Below, one piece after another: positions 27,977-37,110 of a stretch of DNA of 61,940 bases. The notes beneath the pieces were generated by a model. It was not told the origin of the DNA and did not search any database. It saw nothing but the letters and a program-made list of their open reading frames with translations. Made by a program: the position numbers and the translations under genes. The number at the start of each line of letters is the position of its first letter. The stretch's first letter is position 1. This DNA comes from Tannerellaceae bacterium. Lineage in GTDB: Bacteria; Bacteroidota; Bacteroidia; Bacteroidales; Tannerellaceae. The stretch lies in assembly GCA_031257015.1 (NCBI GenBank), contig JAIRPK010000028.1, forward strand, positions 1 through 61,940, given 5' to 3'.

Positions 27977-29209
27977 ATGACAAAAGAATTTCTCAAACGT
28001 CCCTTTTCTCGCCCTCTATTGCTGTGGAGCTGCGGCATACTGATTCAAACTTATTTTCACCCTGGCCTATTCTCTTACTTGTTGATGCTACCACCGTTAT
28101 TGCACTTGGCGATCTCATTTGCCATATCGAAAAAGCAAGAAAAAGAACCCAGCAACAGGTCGCGCTGGACATGGGGCGCCGTATTTTCATGTATATTCCT
28201 CTTCACAGCAATACAAACAACCGCTTTACATGAAACATTAGACCACACTAAAGCTGCTACCTCACAAATAGAAGAATGGGCACAACGCGCTCGCCGGAAA
28301 TTAACCGCACCAATTGACAAACTTAATCTCCCGGAAAAACATAAATCCGTTCTTGCAACCATAACCGTGGGCGAAAAGAGAAATATGTCGAGAGACGTTA
28401 AGCGACAATTCTCCGCCGTCGGCTTAGCCCATATTTTATCAGTTAGCGGCTTCCATGTAGCAATCATAGGTAGTTTCGCATCCCTGCTGCTATCGCCCTT
28501 GAAAAGAAATAGGGCATGGAAATGGGTTACACTTGTTATTACATTGAGTATCGTCTGGACTTTTGCCGCAATTACCGGTCTCGCTCCGCCCTCTGTTCGC
28601 GCTGCATTTATGCTATCCCTTTACCTTATTGGACAACATATCAGCCGCACATCCGAAAAATACAATACACTTTTCGCATCGGCTTTTTGCATGTTAGCAT
28701 ATAATCCTTTCTTTTTATTCGACATCGGCTTCCAGTTAAGTTATATCTCCGTAGCCTCCATAATCTATTTTTACCCTCGATTTCGCGACTTGATAAAATT
28801 GCGTAATCCACTGCTCATTGCACCATGGAACGCCATTTGCATTTCTTTGGCGGCTCAAATAGGGACAACCATCCTGTGCATGTACTATTTCGGACAATTT
28901 TCCTCCGTATTTCTCTTTAGCAATTTGCCGATAACATTCATTGCAAGCTTGCTTGTTCCCGTCACCATAATATTGATGTTTTTACCGGACGGTTTTCTCT
29001 TTTACAACATCGTGCAAAAAATTGTCGAGGCTCTATGCCAAAGCATGATGTGGATAGTGGAAACATTCAGTCGTGTACCTGGAGCAACTATTAACTTTCG
29101 CTTTAATTTTACAACCACGTTGCTATCATATTTCATCTTAATACTCTGCTGCATACTATATAGTAAAATCTGTAAACCGATAAACGTAAAACAGCAGGAT
29201 GAAAATTAA
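27977..29209 (+). CDS. ComEC/Rec2-type DNA uptake channel, short form
   Basis: A 410-residue membrane protein. It holds the competence domain (LSVSGFHVAIIGSF, ITGLAPPSVRAAFMLSLYLI, FDIGFQLSYISVASI) with about ten helices, which forms the inner-membrane channel for single-stranded DNA. Full-length Bacteroidota ComEC proteins are usually near 650-750 residues with an N-terminal OB-fold (DUF4131). Here the N-terminal part is a short helical stretch, and there is no C-terminal metallo-beta-lactamase domain. The frame is intact, so this looks like a reduced protein, not a frameshift. Whether it still supports uptake is doubtful. Confidence 0.85.
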   Translation: MTKEFLKRPFSRPLLLWSCGILIQTYFHPGLFSYLLMLPPLLHLAISFAISKKQEKEPSNRSRWTWGAVFSCIFLFTAIQTTALHETLDHTKAATSQIEEWAQRARRKLTAPIDKLNLPEKHKSVLATITVGEKRNMSRDVKRQFSAVGLAHILSVSGFHVAIIGSFASLLLSPLKRNRAWKWVTLVITLSIVWTFAAITGLAPPSVRAAFMLSLYLIGQHISRTSEKYNTLFASAFCMLAYNPFFLFDIGFQLSYISVASIIYFYPRFRDLIKLRNPLLIAPWNAICISLAAQIGTTILCMYYFGQFSSVFLFSNLPITFIASLLVPVTIILMFLPDGFLFYNIVQKIVEALCQSMMWIVETFSRVPGATINFRFNFTTTLLSYFILILCCILYSKICKPINVKQQDEN

Positions 29210-29528
29210 TTTCACGATAACAAAAATGATGATTCCTGCATTTTTATCGCTTACAGTTTCAATCATGCCCGGTTTTTCTGATACGAAAATCTGAATCATA
29301 TAAAAAATGACAAGTTCTGTTATTTCACTTGCCGGTTAAGGATAAATAGTGTAATTCCAGGTTCCCCAAACGCGGGAATTTTATATGAAACAAGAATCGC
29401 AAGCGAATCGAAAAAAGAAATTCCCAACATCAAAATCCGGATTATTTTCGAGAAATTGTATACTGCTACTGAAAGTGTCGTTGCGTTATTTCCGGAAGCC
29501 AATCGAGATGCTTATAAGGTTAATTGAA
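29199..29528 (+). pseudogene. Possible small secreted protein, frame broken at an A4 tract
   Basis: ATG 29199 overlaps the end of comEC and opens a signal-peptide-like start (MKINFTITKMMIPAFLSLTV) that stops after 31 codons. One extra A in the tract of ACGAAAATC would join it to a 76-codon frame with protein-like content (GSPNAGILYETRIASESKKE, KIRIIFEKLYTATESVVALF) ending at 29528. I do not recognise the product. It may be a decayed gene or an intact gene with a homopolymer sequencing error. The rest of the gap to 29575 holds nothing else I can see. Confidence 0.35.
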
Positions 29529-29575
29529 GAAAGACAGGAATTGCTTTCTGTTTGCCGAATGTATATCTTTAATAT

Positions 29576-29583
29576 ATCTTTGT
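29576..29583 (+). promoter_or_regulatory. -7 promoter element TATCTTTG
   Basis: Perfect TAnnTTTG match 136 bp before the methyltransferase-like gene; the leader between them is A/T-rich with no clear structure. Confidence 0.55.
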
Positions 29584-29719
29584 AATAATATAATTTAAGA
29601 GTGGATAAATAATTTTTTGTTTAGTGATGGAAATCGAATCGAATGGAGGTTTTGGCGTTATTAAACCGGTGAGACGCATCATAAATATGTTAATAAATTA
29701 ATTTAAATATATATTAAAT

Positions 29720-30301
29720 ATGAAGAATGTAATGAGACAAAACGTCGTTAATTTTCTATTAAAGTTCCATCGGAAGAATAATTCTCTTGCTTACAAAGTC
29801 TTTTCTTTAATTGCCGGCGCTGTTTTTTTTCTTGCTATCCTTCCCGGAATGTTTATCTTTCCAGGTTTATTTCTGAAGGAATACCTCCCGATTAATGTGG
29901 GGGACATTATCGAATATACTGTTGCCGTTATTGGGATTGTGACCGGATTATTCTACCTGATATGGTCAACATTGACGCAGTGGAGAATCGGTAATGGAAC
30001 ACCGGCTCCTAATGCGCCGACGGAACGTTTAATTATCGTCGGGCCGTATAAATATTGCCGAAATCCGATTGAGTTTGGAGCAATGCTTTATTATCTTGGA
30101 GTAGGGGTATTGGCCGGTGGAATAATTGTGGGAATTACTTGCTGCATATTGGGTTTTATTGTCGGAAGTGCATATCATAAATTTATTGAGGAGAAGGAAT
30201 TAGAGGCCAGGTTTGGAGAAGAATACCGGAAATATAAACAGATTACGCCGTTTGTTTTTCCTTTTTTGAAAGTGAATAATGATTCTCCCGACAAGTTATA
30301 A
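29720..30301 (+). CDS. Isoprenylcysteine methyltransferase-like membrane protein
   Basis: A 193-residue protein with four or five membrane helices and the C-terminal signature of the ICMT/PEMT methyltransferase group. GPYKYCRNPIEFGAMLYYLG resembles the G-P-Y-x-x-x-R-x-P block for S-adenosylmethionine binding, and EEKELEARFGEEYRKYKQIT resembles the E-E-x-x-L ... G-x-x-Y-x-x-Y end. Bacteria have no prenylated CaaX proteins, so the natural substrate is probably a lipid or small molecule. It has its own promoter and is the last plus-strand gene before a 12-kb minus-strand block. Confidence 0.85.
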   Translation: MKNVMRQNVVNFLLKFHRKNNSLAYKVFSLIAGAVFFLAILPGMFIFPGLFLKEYLPINVGDIIEYTVAVIGIVTGLFYLIWSTLTQWRIGNGTPAPNAPTERLIIVGPYKYCRNPIEFGAMLYYLGVGVLAGGIIVGITCCILGFIVGSAYHKFIEEKELEARFGEEYRKYKQITPFVFPFLKVNNDSPDKL

Positions 30302-30558
30302 GCTGCATTAATCAAGAAGGTTTTTCCCGTAATTGAGGGGGCAATACCGGCCTGAATATTTTTGAATAATTAGCTGGAGCTTGTTTTAATTCCGCTGCAA
30401 TAAAAAGCAGGTTTTGCGATGTGCGGCAGAACAGCGTGCATGGGGGGAATCGCTCCTTATGCGGGAGGACATGCGTGCTGAAAATTGGGGGCGGGGAATG
30501 GGAGGCCGGCAGCGGCACAGGCAGCGGAGGGCTGCACATGTGTTGTTGTGCGGGCATT

Positions 30559-32604
30559 TTAGAATATGTATTCGGCGGCCAGGATAGCCCAGGTGCCTGG
30601 TTGGGGGATGTTGCCCAGATCGAAGTAGGAGGTGTTGTAAATGTTGGTGATGTTGAGGGAAAGGTTGACGGCGGGCAGGCGGTAATTGAGGGTGAGGTCG
30701 AGGGTTGTGAAGGGGGGGTAGGGGAGATCGGCTATTTTGACGAGATCCTCATATTTCTCATAACTCCCCATGCGTTTTTGGTATTTGAAATGCCAGCGGG
30801 CTGTGAATTTTTTATAGATGGGGTGAGCTATTTGTGCAGTGAGCTTGTCGCGCAGGCGGGTGAGGGCGTAGGCCGAGATCATGCCGTGGGTATCGGCGGT
30901 CTGGTTCAGATGGGCATAGTTTATGGTGAGGCGGACGTTGGAGATGGGGCGGCAGGAAAGGCTCAATTCGAGGCCGCTGCTGCGGATGGAGGTGTGGTTC
31001 CATGATGCCCATTTTGCGTCCTGGGGGGTGGTTTTTACCCAGTCGATTATATCGGCGCTGCGGAGGTGGAAGGCGGTGGCGGAGGCCGCTATGTTGCCGG
31101 AGGAGTAATGGATGCCGGCGTCGAAGGACTCGGAGGTTTCGGGGCGTAGTTGGGTGTTGCCGTCGTGTGTGGCAGTGGTGTAGTAGAGATCCGTGAAGGT
31201 GGGGAGGCGGGTGGATTTGCTCCATGACGCGGAGAGTTTTATGGGGTCGATGGGGCGGTAGGAGAGGGCGGCAGTGGGGTAGAGCTTGTATGCGCCGGAG
31301 GTCATGCTTGTGTGATATAGCATGGCGCCGGCGGACAGTGTCCAGCGGCGAAGGGCCAGGGTGTGTTCGAGGGCGGCGGAGGCGTTGGAGCGCTTGTCAT
31401 ACCGAGTGTAATGGCCTTGCGGAGCGATCATGGGCTTGCCGAGGACGTTGCTGTGGATCGTTTCGCGCCGGTATTCGAGGGCGAGGGCGGTGTTGCCGAT
31501 GATGCTTTTTCGACTTAGGACAAGGTTGGCTCCGAGGGCGTCGTTACGGTGGTGGTTGCGTCCTGCTTCGCGGCCTTTGGTTAGTTCAAAGCGGTCGTGG
31601 TGGCGCGTCCAATAGATGATGGGGACGACTTTGAACGTGTGGAGGGGAATTTCGGCCTTGAGGGTGGCGAGGAGGGCGGAGGTGCGCTCGTACTGGTCGG
31701 GGAAGCGGGGGGAATAGAAGGCGTTGGCGCCGTATTCCTTGGCGTTGAAGCCGAGCTGGAGGTCGAGCTTGCCGCCTTTGGGCAGTTGGAGCCGGGTTTG
31801 GCTGAGGGCGTTGCCGATGCCGTAGTCGGTGTTGTGGATGTAACCGTCGGAGCGGTCGTAGCCGAGGGAGAGGGTGTGGGTCAGGGCGCCGGTGCGCTGC
31901 GAACCGCGTATCTCGCCGCCGGCAAGGCCGTACATGCCGCCTTTGGCTTTTATGTACAGGGGGCGATTGGTTGTTTTGTCGGTGATTATGTTGATGGCGC
32001 CGGTGAATGTGCCTGCTCCGCAGGTTAATGCGGCTGGGCCGTGGATGATTTCTATGCGCTCGATGTCGGAGAGGTTGATGGGGATGTCGAAGTTGTAGTG
32101 CCCGGTATGGGCGTTGGTGATGTTGATTCCGTTAAGGATTATGGCGTTTTGGTCAAATGTGCCGCCGCGGATGGAGATGTCGGCTTGGACGCCGTGATTG
32201 CCTCGTTGGACAACATCGACGTTCGCGGCCTCGATCAATGCGTCCTGGATACTTTGCGCAGGCGACTGGCTGATTTGCTCGCGGCTGATGACGGTGACGA
32301 GGCGGGCGGTTTGGTTGACGGGGAGTTCGATGCGGGAGGCAGTTACGGTGATTTCCTCCAGCTCATGTTCATGGTCGGCTACGGCTTGGCGGGCGGGGAT
32401 TTCCTGGCCTTTGGCGCTGGGGATGATCATGGCTGTGAGGACGCTGCCGACGACGACGCCGATGTTGATTGTTTTGTGGAGACTGTTGAATACGGAGTAG
32501 GCCTTTCGGGCGAATTGCTTGAAGCGAATGGGACTGTTAACGGCTAATGGCGAATGGCTCATTGCTGCTTTTTTTGATTTGGTGTTGTTAAACTTTTTGT
32601 TCAT
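30559..32604 (-). CDS. TonB-dependent outer-membrane receptor, BtuB-like
   Basis: A 681-residue protein. The unusual N-terminus (RFKQFARKAYSVFNSLHKTI, then NIGVVVGSVLTAM) resembles the extended signal region of Bacteroides BtuB-type corrinoid receptors. LEEITVTASR is the TonB box. The plug spans about residues 85-200 (DALIEAANVDVVQRG, ADISIRGGTFDQNAIILNGI, IERIEIIHGPAALTCGAGTF). A 22-strand barrel follows, ending in the aromatic AILAAEYIF. Such receptors import vitamin B12 and related corrinoids with TonB energy. No BtuF/C/D genes or cobalamin riboswitch are near. The B12-binding radical SAM gene at 43.9 kb is a possible user. The coding strand is strongly C-rich. Confidence 0.8.
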   Translation of the reverse strand: MNKKFNNTKSKKAAMSHSPLAVNSPIRFKQFARKAYSVFNSLHKTINIGVVVGSVLTAMIIPSAKGQEIPARQAVADHEHELEEITVTASRIELPVNQTARLVTVISREQISQSPAQSIQDALIEAANVDVVQRGNHGVQADISIRGGTFDQNAIILNGINITNAHTGHYNFDIPINLSDIERIEIIHGPAALTCGAGTFTGAINIITDKTTNRPLYIKAKGGMYGLAGGEIRGSQRTGALTHTLSLGYDRSDGYIHNTDYGIGNALSQTRLQLPKGGKLDLQLGFNAKEYGANAFYSPRFPDQYERTSALLATLKAEIPLHTFKVVPIIYWTRHHDRFELTKGREAGRNHHRNDALGANLVLSRKSIIGNTALALEYRRETIHSNVLGKPMIAPQGHYTRYDKRSNASAALEHTLALRRWTLSAGAMLYHTSMTSGAYKLYPTAALSYRPIDPIKLSASWSKSTRLPTFTDLYYTTATHDGNTQLRPETSESFDAGIHYSSGNIAASATAFHLRSADIIDWVKTTPQDAKWASWNHTSIRSSGLELSLSCRPISNVRLTINYAHLNQTADTHGMISAYALTRLRDKLTAQIAHPIYKKFTARWHFKYQKRMGSYEKYEDLVKIADLPYPPFTTLDLTLNYRLPAVNLSLNITNIYNTSYFDLGNIPQPGTWAILAAEYIF

Positions 32605-32879
32605 GTGTTTTGAAAATTTTAATTATTATAATTGTGTATTTGGGGATGCGGGAATGATATTTGTCAGGCGTTTTTGTAATGAGGGGGTGCATTTGGGGGA
32701 ATGATTTAATGTGCCTGTTTCTAAATTTTTGGTTAGCATGTCAATAATTGGGCTGTTTCTTCTCCGGATATGTTTGTGGACATTCCGACGGGAATATTAA
32801 CCGGTTTGGTCGGGGAAATAACCGTTTTGTTTAAATATGCTTTTCCAATTGCTGTCATTGTAAATAATGTTTTTATTAA

Positions 32880-32887
32880 CAAAGATA
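32880..32887 (-). promoter_or_regulatory. -7 promoter element TATCTTTG
   Basis: Perfect TAnnTTTG match on the minus strand 275 bp before the BtuB-like gene. The long leader has no recognisable B12 box. Confidence 0.5.
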
Positions 32888-32958
32888 TGTTTTTTTATTG
32901 AGAATTTGGGAAATAAAATTGTGGATTTCCCTTTCGGGATGCGCATTTTGACATTTAG

Positions 32959-33378
32959 CTCGTGATTTTAAACATTCCCGATGCCGGTTTATGATTATCC
33001 GATGTTGTTTTCAACATTTGAGATGTTGGTTTTTACATTGGCGATGTTGCCTTCAACATGGCTGATGTCGGCTTCAACATTGGCGATGTTGGGTTTTGCA
33101 TGGCGAATGTTGGCTTCAACATATTCAATGTTGGGCTTTACATTGATGATGTTGCGCTAGATTTTGTGAATGTTGCCTTCGGCATGGCTGATGTTGGGGG
33201 CAACATTGGTGATGTTGTTGCCGGTATTTGTGATGTTGCCTTCAACATTGTTGATGTTGGTTTAAACATATCCGATGTTGGGCTTTACATTGCGGATGTG
33301 GGCTTTCATGCTGTGGATGTTGTCCGGTGTTTGGGGGATGCGGGAATCAACATGGGGGGTGTTGATTCCTGCTTTGTG
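32959..33378. repeat. 20 x 21-bp array, ATGTTG/CAACAT dyads
   Basis: Twenty 21-bp units with no indel although they have diverged widely. The best units read GATGTTGGCTTCAACATT, in which ATGTTG faces CAACAT across four bases. Those at 33043, 33064 and 33106 are clearest. Heptad-like frames (DVGFNIG) run through it, but one early unit carries a stop and amino-acid changes are frequent. The array fills the gap between the DUF4249-type gene and the BtuB-like promoter. The bases from 33379 to 33486 are G-rich and featureless. Confidence 0.9.
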
Positions 33379-33486
33379 GATGGGGGGCGCCGCTTGGGCT
33401 TTTGTGGATAGGGTCGGGGGGAGGGGGAACGGTGTTTTCCCTGTTCTGTTGCTGATGTTTTTGATGGTGGGGATGACGGTGGGCGG

Positions 33487-34512
33487 TTAGTCTTTTCCTT
33501 CGGGCGAGGCTATACGGTATGTATTTTTGGTGGAGGTGTATGCGGCGAATATGCCTATTCCGTTGGTGACATTTGTATATACCTGGACGGGTTCGGAGAT
33601 GAGATTGCCGAAATCGCCGGGGTTTTGGGCGGCTCCGAGGGATTTGAAGTAGAGGTAGCAGTCTTTTGTGATGTGTTGAAGCTCTACGATGAGGTCGTAG
33701 GTGGAGCTTCCGAAAGAATCTGATTCTGCCAGCAGGGTCATGTAGTTCCAGTGGAGGTTGATGGTGTGCTCTTTGCCGTTGATGATTTCGTCGCTGAAGA
33801 CTTTGTAGCGGTTTTTGTCGGTTTCTTCAAGTATTTCGTCTTCTTTAGTGCCGAAGACGATGTCGCTGGAGCCGAATTGTATATTTGAGTGGGTGATTGT
33901 TCCATTGGAATTTGTTCTTCGGAGGGTGAGGAGGAGGCGATAGTAGTCGGTGGTTTGCACGGGGTCAATGAAGCTCAGGTTCATGTTTTCGCATTTGAAG
34001 TTTATTTGGGCGGGGATTGTGGAGAAGTTGTATATGAAGGTGTCGATGAGGATGCTGAGCGAATCATGAGTGGGGAGGAGGAGGGGCGGGGCGGGGATGT
34101 CGGTGGTTGATTCGATGTCGGCCATGCCTGTGGGGAAGGTGGCGAGGATGTTCAGGCGGGTGTTGGAGGCTGGGCGGTAGTCGGTTGAGTAATATCCGTT
34201 GCCGGTGTGTGCGAGGGGGATGGTTTGGCCGGCTTCGTTACGGAGGTGGACGGTTGCGTCGGTGATGGGTTTGAATGGTTCATCGACGGCGGGGTAGAGG
34301 AAGAAGCGGCTTTCGGTCAGGCGGATGCCGACTGTTTCGCCGCTGCTGAGGAAGGCGTTAAGGACGGGTTTGGGGGAGGATTCGGAGCCGTTGAACTCGA
34401 TGTCTTTTTCGCAGGATATGACGGCGAAAATGAGGGCTATTGCGGGGAGAATGTGAAGGATGGTTTGGGGTATGGCGGTTGTGTATATTGTTTTGTTCAT
34501 TTTCTTATTCAT
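33487..34512 (-). CDS. DUF4249-type lipoprotein
   Basis: A 341-residue protein with an SPII signal (ALIFAVISC). The mature sequence (KDIEFNGSESSPKPVLNAFL, DATVHLRNEAG, YRLLLTLRR) fits the DUF4249 family of Bacteroidota, beta-rich surface or periplasmic lipoproteins whose genes follow TonB-dependent receptors. Here it starts 21 bp after such a receptor gene and is surely co-transcribed. A role as the substrate-binding or accessory lipoprotein of that receptor is inferred from this pairing, in the manner of SusD with SusC. The substrate is unknown. Confidence 0.85.
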   Translation of the reverse strand: MNKKMNKTIYTTAIPQTILHILPAIALIFAVISCEKDIEFNGSESSPKPVLNAFLSSGETVGIRLTESRFFLYPAVDEPFKPITDATVHLRNEAGQTIPLAHTGNGYYSTDYRPASNTRLNILATFPTGMADIESTTDIPAPPLLLPTHDSLSILIDTFIYNFSTIPAQINFKCENMNLSFIDPVQTTDYYRLLLTLRRTNSNGTITHSNIQFGSSDIVFGTKEDEILEETDKNRYKVFSDEIINGKEHTINLHWNYMTLLAESDSFGSSTYDLIVELQHITKDCYLYFKSLGAAQNPGDFGNLISEPVQVYTNVTNGIGIFAAYTSTKNTYRIASPEGKD

Positions 34513-34533
34513 TTATATTGTTTTGTTTTTGGG

Positions 34534-36903
34534 TTAGAAGCTTAATGTATAGCTTATTGAGGGAATGATGGGGAAGAGGGTGGATTGTCGCAGGTGGATG
34601 CTGCTTTTGCGAACGGAGCTGCCGTCGGGGCCGGGGATGTATTCCCAGTCTTCCTGGGGGTAGATGAGGAAGGGGTTCATGTGGTTGTAGGTGTTATAGA
34701 TGCTTATGCTCCAGGTTCGGAGGCCGAGGCGGGTTTGTTTGTGGAAGTTGGCGCCGAGGTCGAGGCGGTGGTAGTTGGGGTAGCGGTAGTTGTTTCTGCT
34801 TTCGATGTAGTCGATGCTGCTCTGGGTGTGTTCGGAACCGGGAATGTCGGGGATTTCCATCTTGTGCATGGGGAGGGTTCCGCTGTTGCCGGTGCTGAAG
34901 ACCCATGTTGCGGTGAGGTCTATTTTTTTGCTGAAGCGGTGGGTGGCGACGATGTTGATGTCGTGGCGGCGGTCGTATTTGGCGGGGAATGTGCGTCCGA
35001 AGTTCAGCTCTTCGCCGCGGCGGTCAAAGAGACGGTCGGATTTGGACCATGTATAGCCGATCCAGCCGGTGGTTTTGCCGATGGTCTTTTGGGCCATGAG
35101 TTCTATGCCGTATGCCCAGCCGCGTCCCATGGCAACTTTGTCTTCCCAGCCGGTGGCGGAGCCGAGGAAGGAGGCGCCTTCTTTGTATTCGATGAGGTTG
35201 TTCATCGTTTTGTAATATATCTCGGCGGAGAGGTCAACGAGGTTGTTGAGGTTGTAGAAGATGCCGGTGGAGAGCTGGTGGGATTGCATCGGGGTGATTC
35301 TTTTTGTGACGGGAACCCACAAGTCTGTCGGCAGGCTGACGGTGTTATTGGACAGGAGGTGTATGTACTGGCTCATGTAGCCGTAGGCGGCTTTTACGGA
35401 GAGTTCGTCTGCCAGAAGGGCGCGGAGGCTCAGGCGGGGTTGGAGGGAGCCATAGTATTTGTCCTGCACGAAAAAGGTTGAGTAGCGCAGGCCGAGGTTG
35501 GCTTTGATGTTTCTGCCGAGGTTGATGTTGTCCTCGGCGTAGAGGGCGAGTTCGCTGGCGCTGATGTTTTTGTCGCCGATGACTGTTTCGGAGCCTTCTT
35601 CGTTGGAGGTGAATATGCCGGGGCGGAAGGTGTGGTCGATGTAGTCGGCTCCGAATTTGATTTCGTTGTCGGGGTTGAGGGAGTAGTCGAAGTCGAGCTT
35701 GGCGGAGTAGTCGTGGATGCCGGATTTGTAGGACATGGAGTTTATGTCGGCCTTGCTGCCGGAGGAATTGTTGAGGTTCATGTCGAACCGGTAGCGGGTG
35801 TATGTTGCTGTGGCGTTCATGAAGAGTTTGTTGTTGATGATGTGGTTCCAGCGGCCGACGGCGAGCATGTTTCCCCAGTTCCAGCCGAGCTTTTCGATGC
35901 TGCCCCAGTCGCTTGAGCTGGCGTAGATGACATCGTCGCCCATGTAGAAGCTGGCGTAGAGGCGGTCTTTGTCGGATATGCGGTGGGAGAGTTTCCCGCT
36001 CAGGTCGTAGAAGTAATAGCCGGCGGTGTTGTTTGAGCTGCTCACAAAGGGTTTCATCAGTATGTCGAAGTATGTTCGTCTGGCGGAGATGCTGAAGGTT
36101 GTTTTTTCGCTGCCGAGCGGGCCTTCGACGTTTAGCCTGGAGGAAATCAGGCCGATGCTTACGTTTCCGTGTATTTTTTTATTGTTTCCGTCGTTCATGC
36201 GGACGTCGAGAACGGAGGATAGCCTGCTTCCGAACCTGGCGGGAAATCCGCCCTTGTAGAGGGTGACGCTTTTGATTGCATCGTTGTTGAAGACGGAAAA
36301 GAAGCCGCCCAGATGGTTGATGTTATAGACGGGGACTCCGTCGAGGAGAAAGAGATTTTCGTCCGGCCCGCCGCCGCGCACGTAGAAGCCTGTGAATCCT
36401 TCGGTTCCGGACTGGACGCCGGGCAGGAGCTGGAGGGCTTTTATCAAATCGTTCTCGCCAAGGATTGAGGGGATGGCCTTTATTTGGGCTATGGGCACCT
36501 CGACGGCTCCGATCTGGACGCTTTGGACGCCGGTGTTGGCGCGATTGGCCGTGACGGTTACTTCTTGCAGGACGTTGTTTTGCTTCATCCGTATGTTTAT
36601 CGTCGTATCGTGGCTTAGCTTCAGGTTAAGCGTCTGTGCCTCGTAGCCGGCGTATGAATATTGAACGGTTATGGAGCCGGGGGGCAGCGTCAGGGAGTAG
36701 AATCCGAAGGCATTGCCGGCGGCGCCTTTTTTGCTGTTTATCTCGAAAACGGTGGAGGCAACGAGGCTTTCGCCTGTTTCGGCATCGGTCATGTAACCGC
36801 TGATTGTGTGTGTTTGAGCGCGTATGGAGGCGGGGAATGCGACCAGGGCGAATGTTAATAACTGGATTGTAATTAGTCTGAGAGCGTTTGTTTGAATCTT
36901 CAT
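34534..36903 (-). CDS. TonB-dependent receptor with carboxypeptidase-like N-domain
   Basis: A 789-residue outer-membrane protein. After the signal peptide comes a carboxypeptidase-regulatory-like domain (HTISGYMTDAETGESLVAST, to about residue 110). A TonB box region QEVTVTANR, a plug (LQLLPGVQSGTEGFTGFYVR, DENLFLLDGVPVYNINHLGG) and a long barrel ending in ISYTLSF follow. It forms a two-gene unit with the DUF4249-type lipoprotein. This receptor class takes up unknown ligands, possibly peptides, metals or small glycans. No ECF sigma or anti-sigma gene is near. I see no clear promoter element; the 207 bp to the symporter gene on the right hold only an A/T-rich region and a GGAATATT inverted pair. 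Confidence 0.88.
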   Translation of the reverse strand: MKIQTNALRLITIQLLTFALVAFPASIRAQTHTISGYMTDAETGESLVASTVFEINSKKGAAGNAFGFYSLTLPPGSITVQYSYAGYEAQTLNLKLSHDTTINIRMKQNNVLQEVTVTANRANTGVQSVQIGAVEVPIAQIKAIPSILGENDLIKALQLLPGVQSGTEGFTGFYVRGGGPDENLFLLDGVPVYNINHLGGFFSVFNNDAIKSVTLYKGGFPARFGSRLSSVLDVRMNDGNNKKIHGNVSIGLISSRLNVEGPLGSEKTTFSISARRTYFDILMKPFVSSSNNTAGYYFYDLSGKLSHRISDKDRLYASFYMGDDVIYASSSDWGSIEKLGWNWGNMLAVGRWNHIINNKLFMNATATYTRYRFDMNLNNSSGSKADINSMSYKSGIHDYSAKLDFDYSLNPDNEIKFGADYIDHTFRPGIFTSNEEGSETVIGDKNISASELALYAEDNINLGRNIKANLGLRYSTFFVQDKYYGSLQPRLSLRALLADELSVKAAYGYMSQYIHLLSNNTVSLPTDLWVPVTKRITPMQSHQLSTGIFYNLNNLVDLSAEIYYKTMNNLIEYKEGASFLGSATGWEDKVAMGRGWAYGIELMAQKTIGKTTGWIGYTWSKSDRLFDRRGEELNFGRTFPAKYDRRHDINIVATHRFSKKIDLTATWVFSTGNSGTLPMHKMEIPDIPGSEHTQSSIDYIESRNNYRYPNYHRLDLGANFHKQTRLGLRTWSISIYNTYNHMNPFLIYPQEDWEYIPGPDGSSVRKSSIHLRQSTLFPIIPSISYTLSF

Positions 36904-37110
36904 CTTTTAGTTTTTATTATTTATTGTGTAATATTCCTGGATTGCCGGTTTTTTCAAACCGCCTTCAATATTGAGGACTGCCGCCTTTGCGGTTCCTTTT
37001 ACTGCTACTTTAATGTAATGTGCGGGGGCAGGAATTGGCGGCAGATGATTCGGAATATTTTCAATAACCCTGGTAAAGCTTTGAAAAGGAATATTCCGGT
37101 TATTTCATAT

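Noticed and set aside
32605..32887. Cobalamin riboswitch
   Set aside because: No recognisable B12 box or conserved core on the minus strand, although length would allow it.
33058..33411. 117-codon plus-strand frame through the 21-bp array (DVGFNIG heptads)
   Set aside because: An upstream unit has a stop in frame, changes between units are mostly non-silent, and no promoter or ribosome site is visible.
34585..35481. 298-codon plus-strand frame opposite the TonB receptor gene
   Set aside because: Antisense shadow of a C-rich coding strand; low-complexity G/V/A/E content. Similar shadows at 37453, 30421, 54766 and 20781 were dropped for the same reason.
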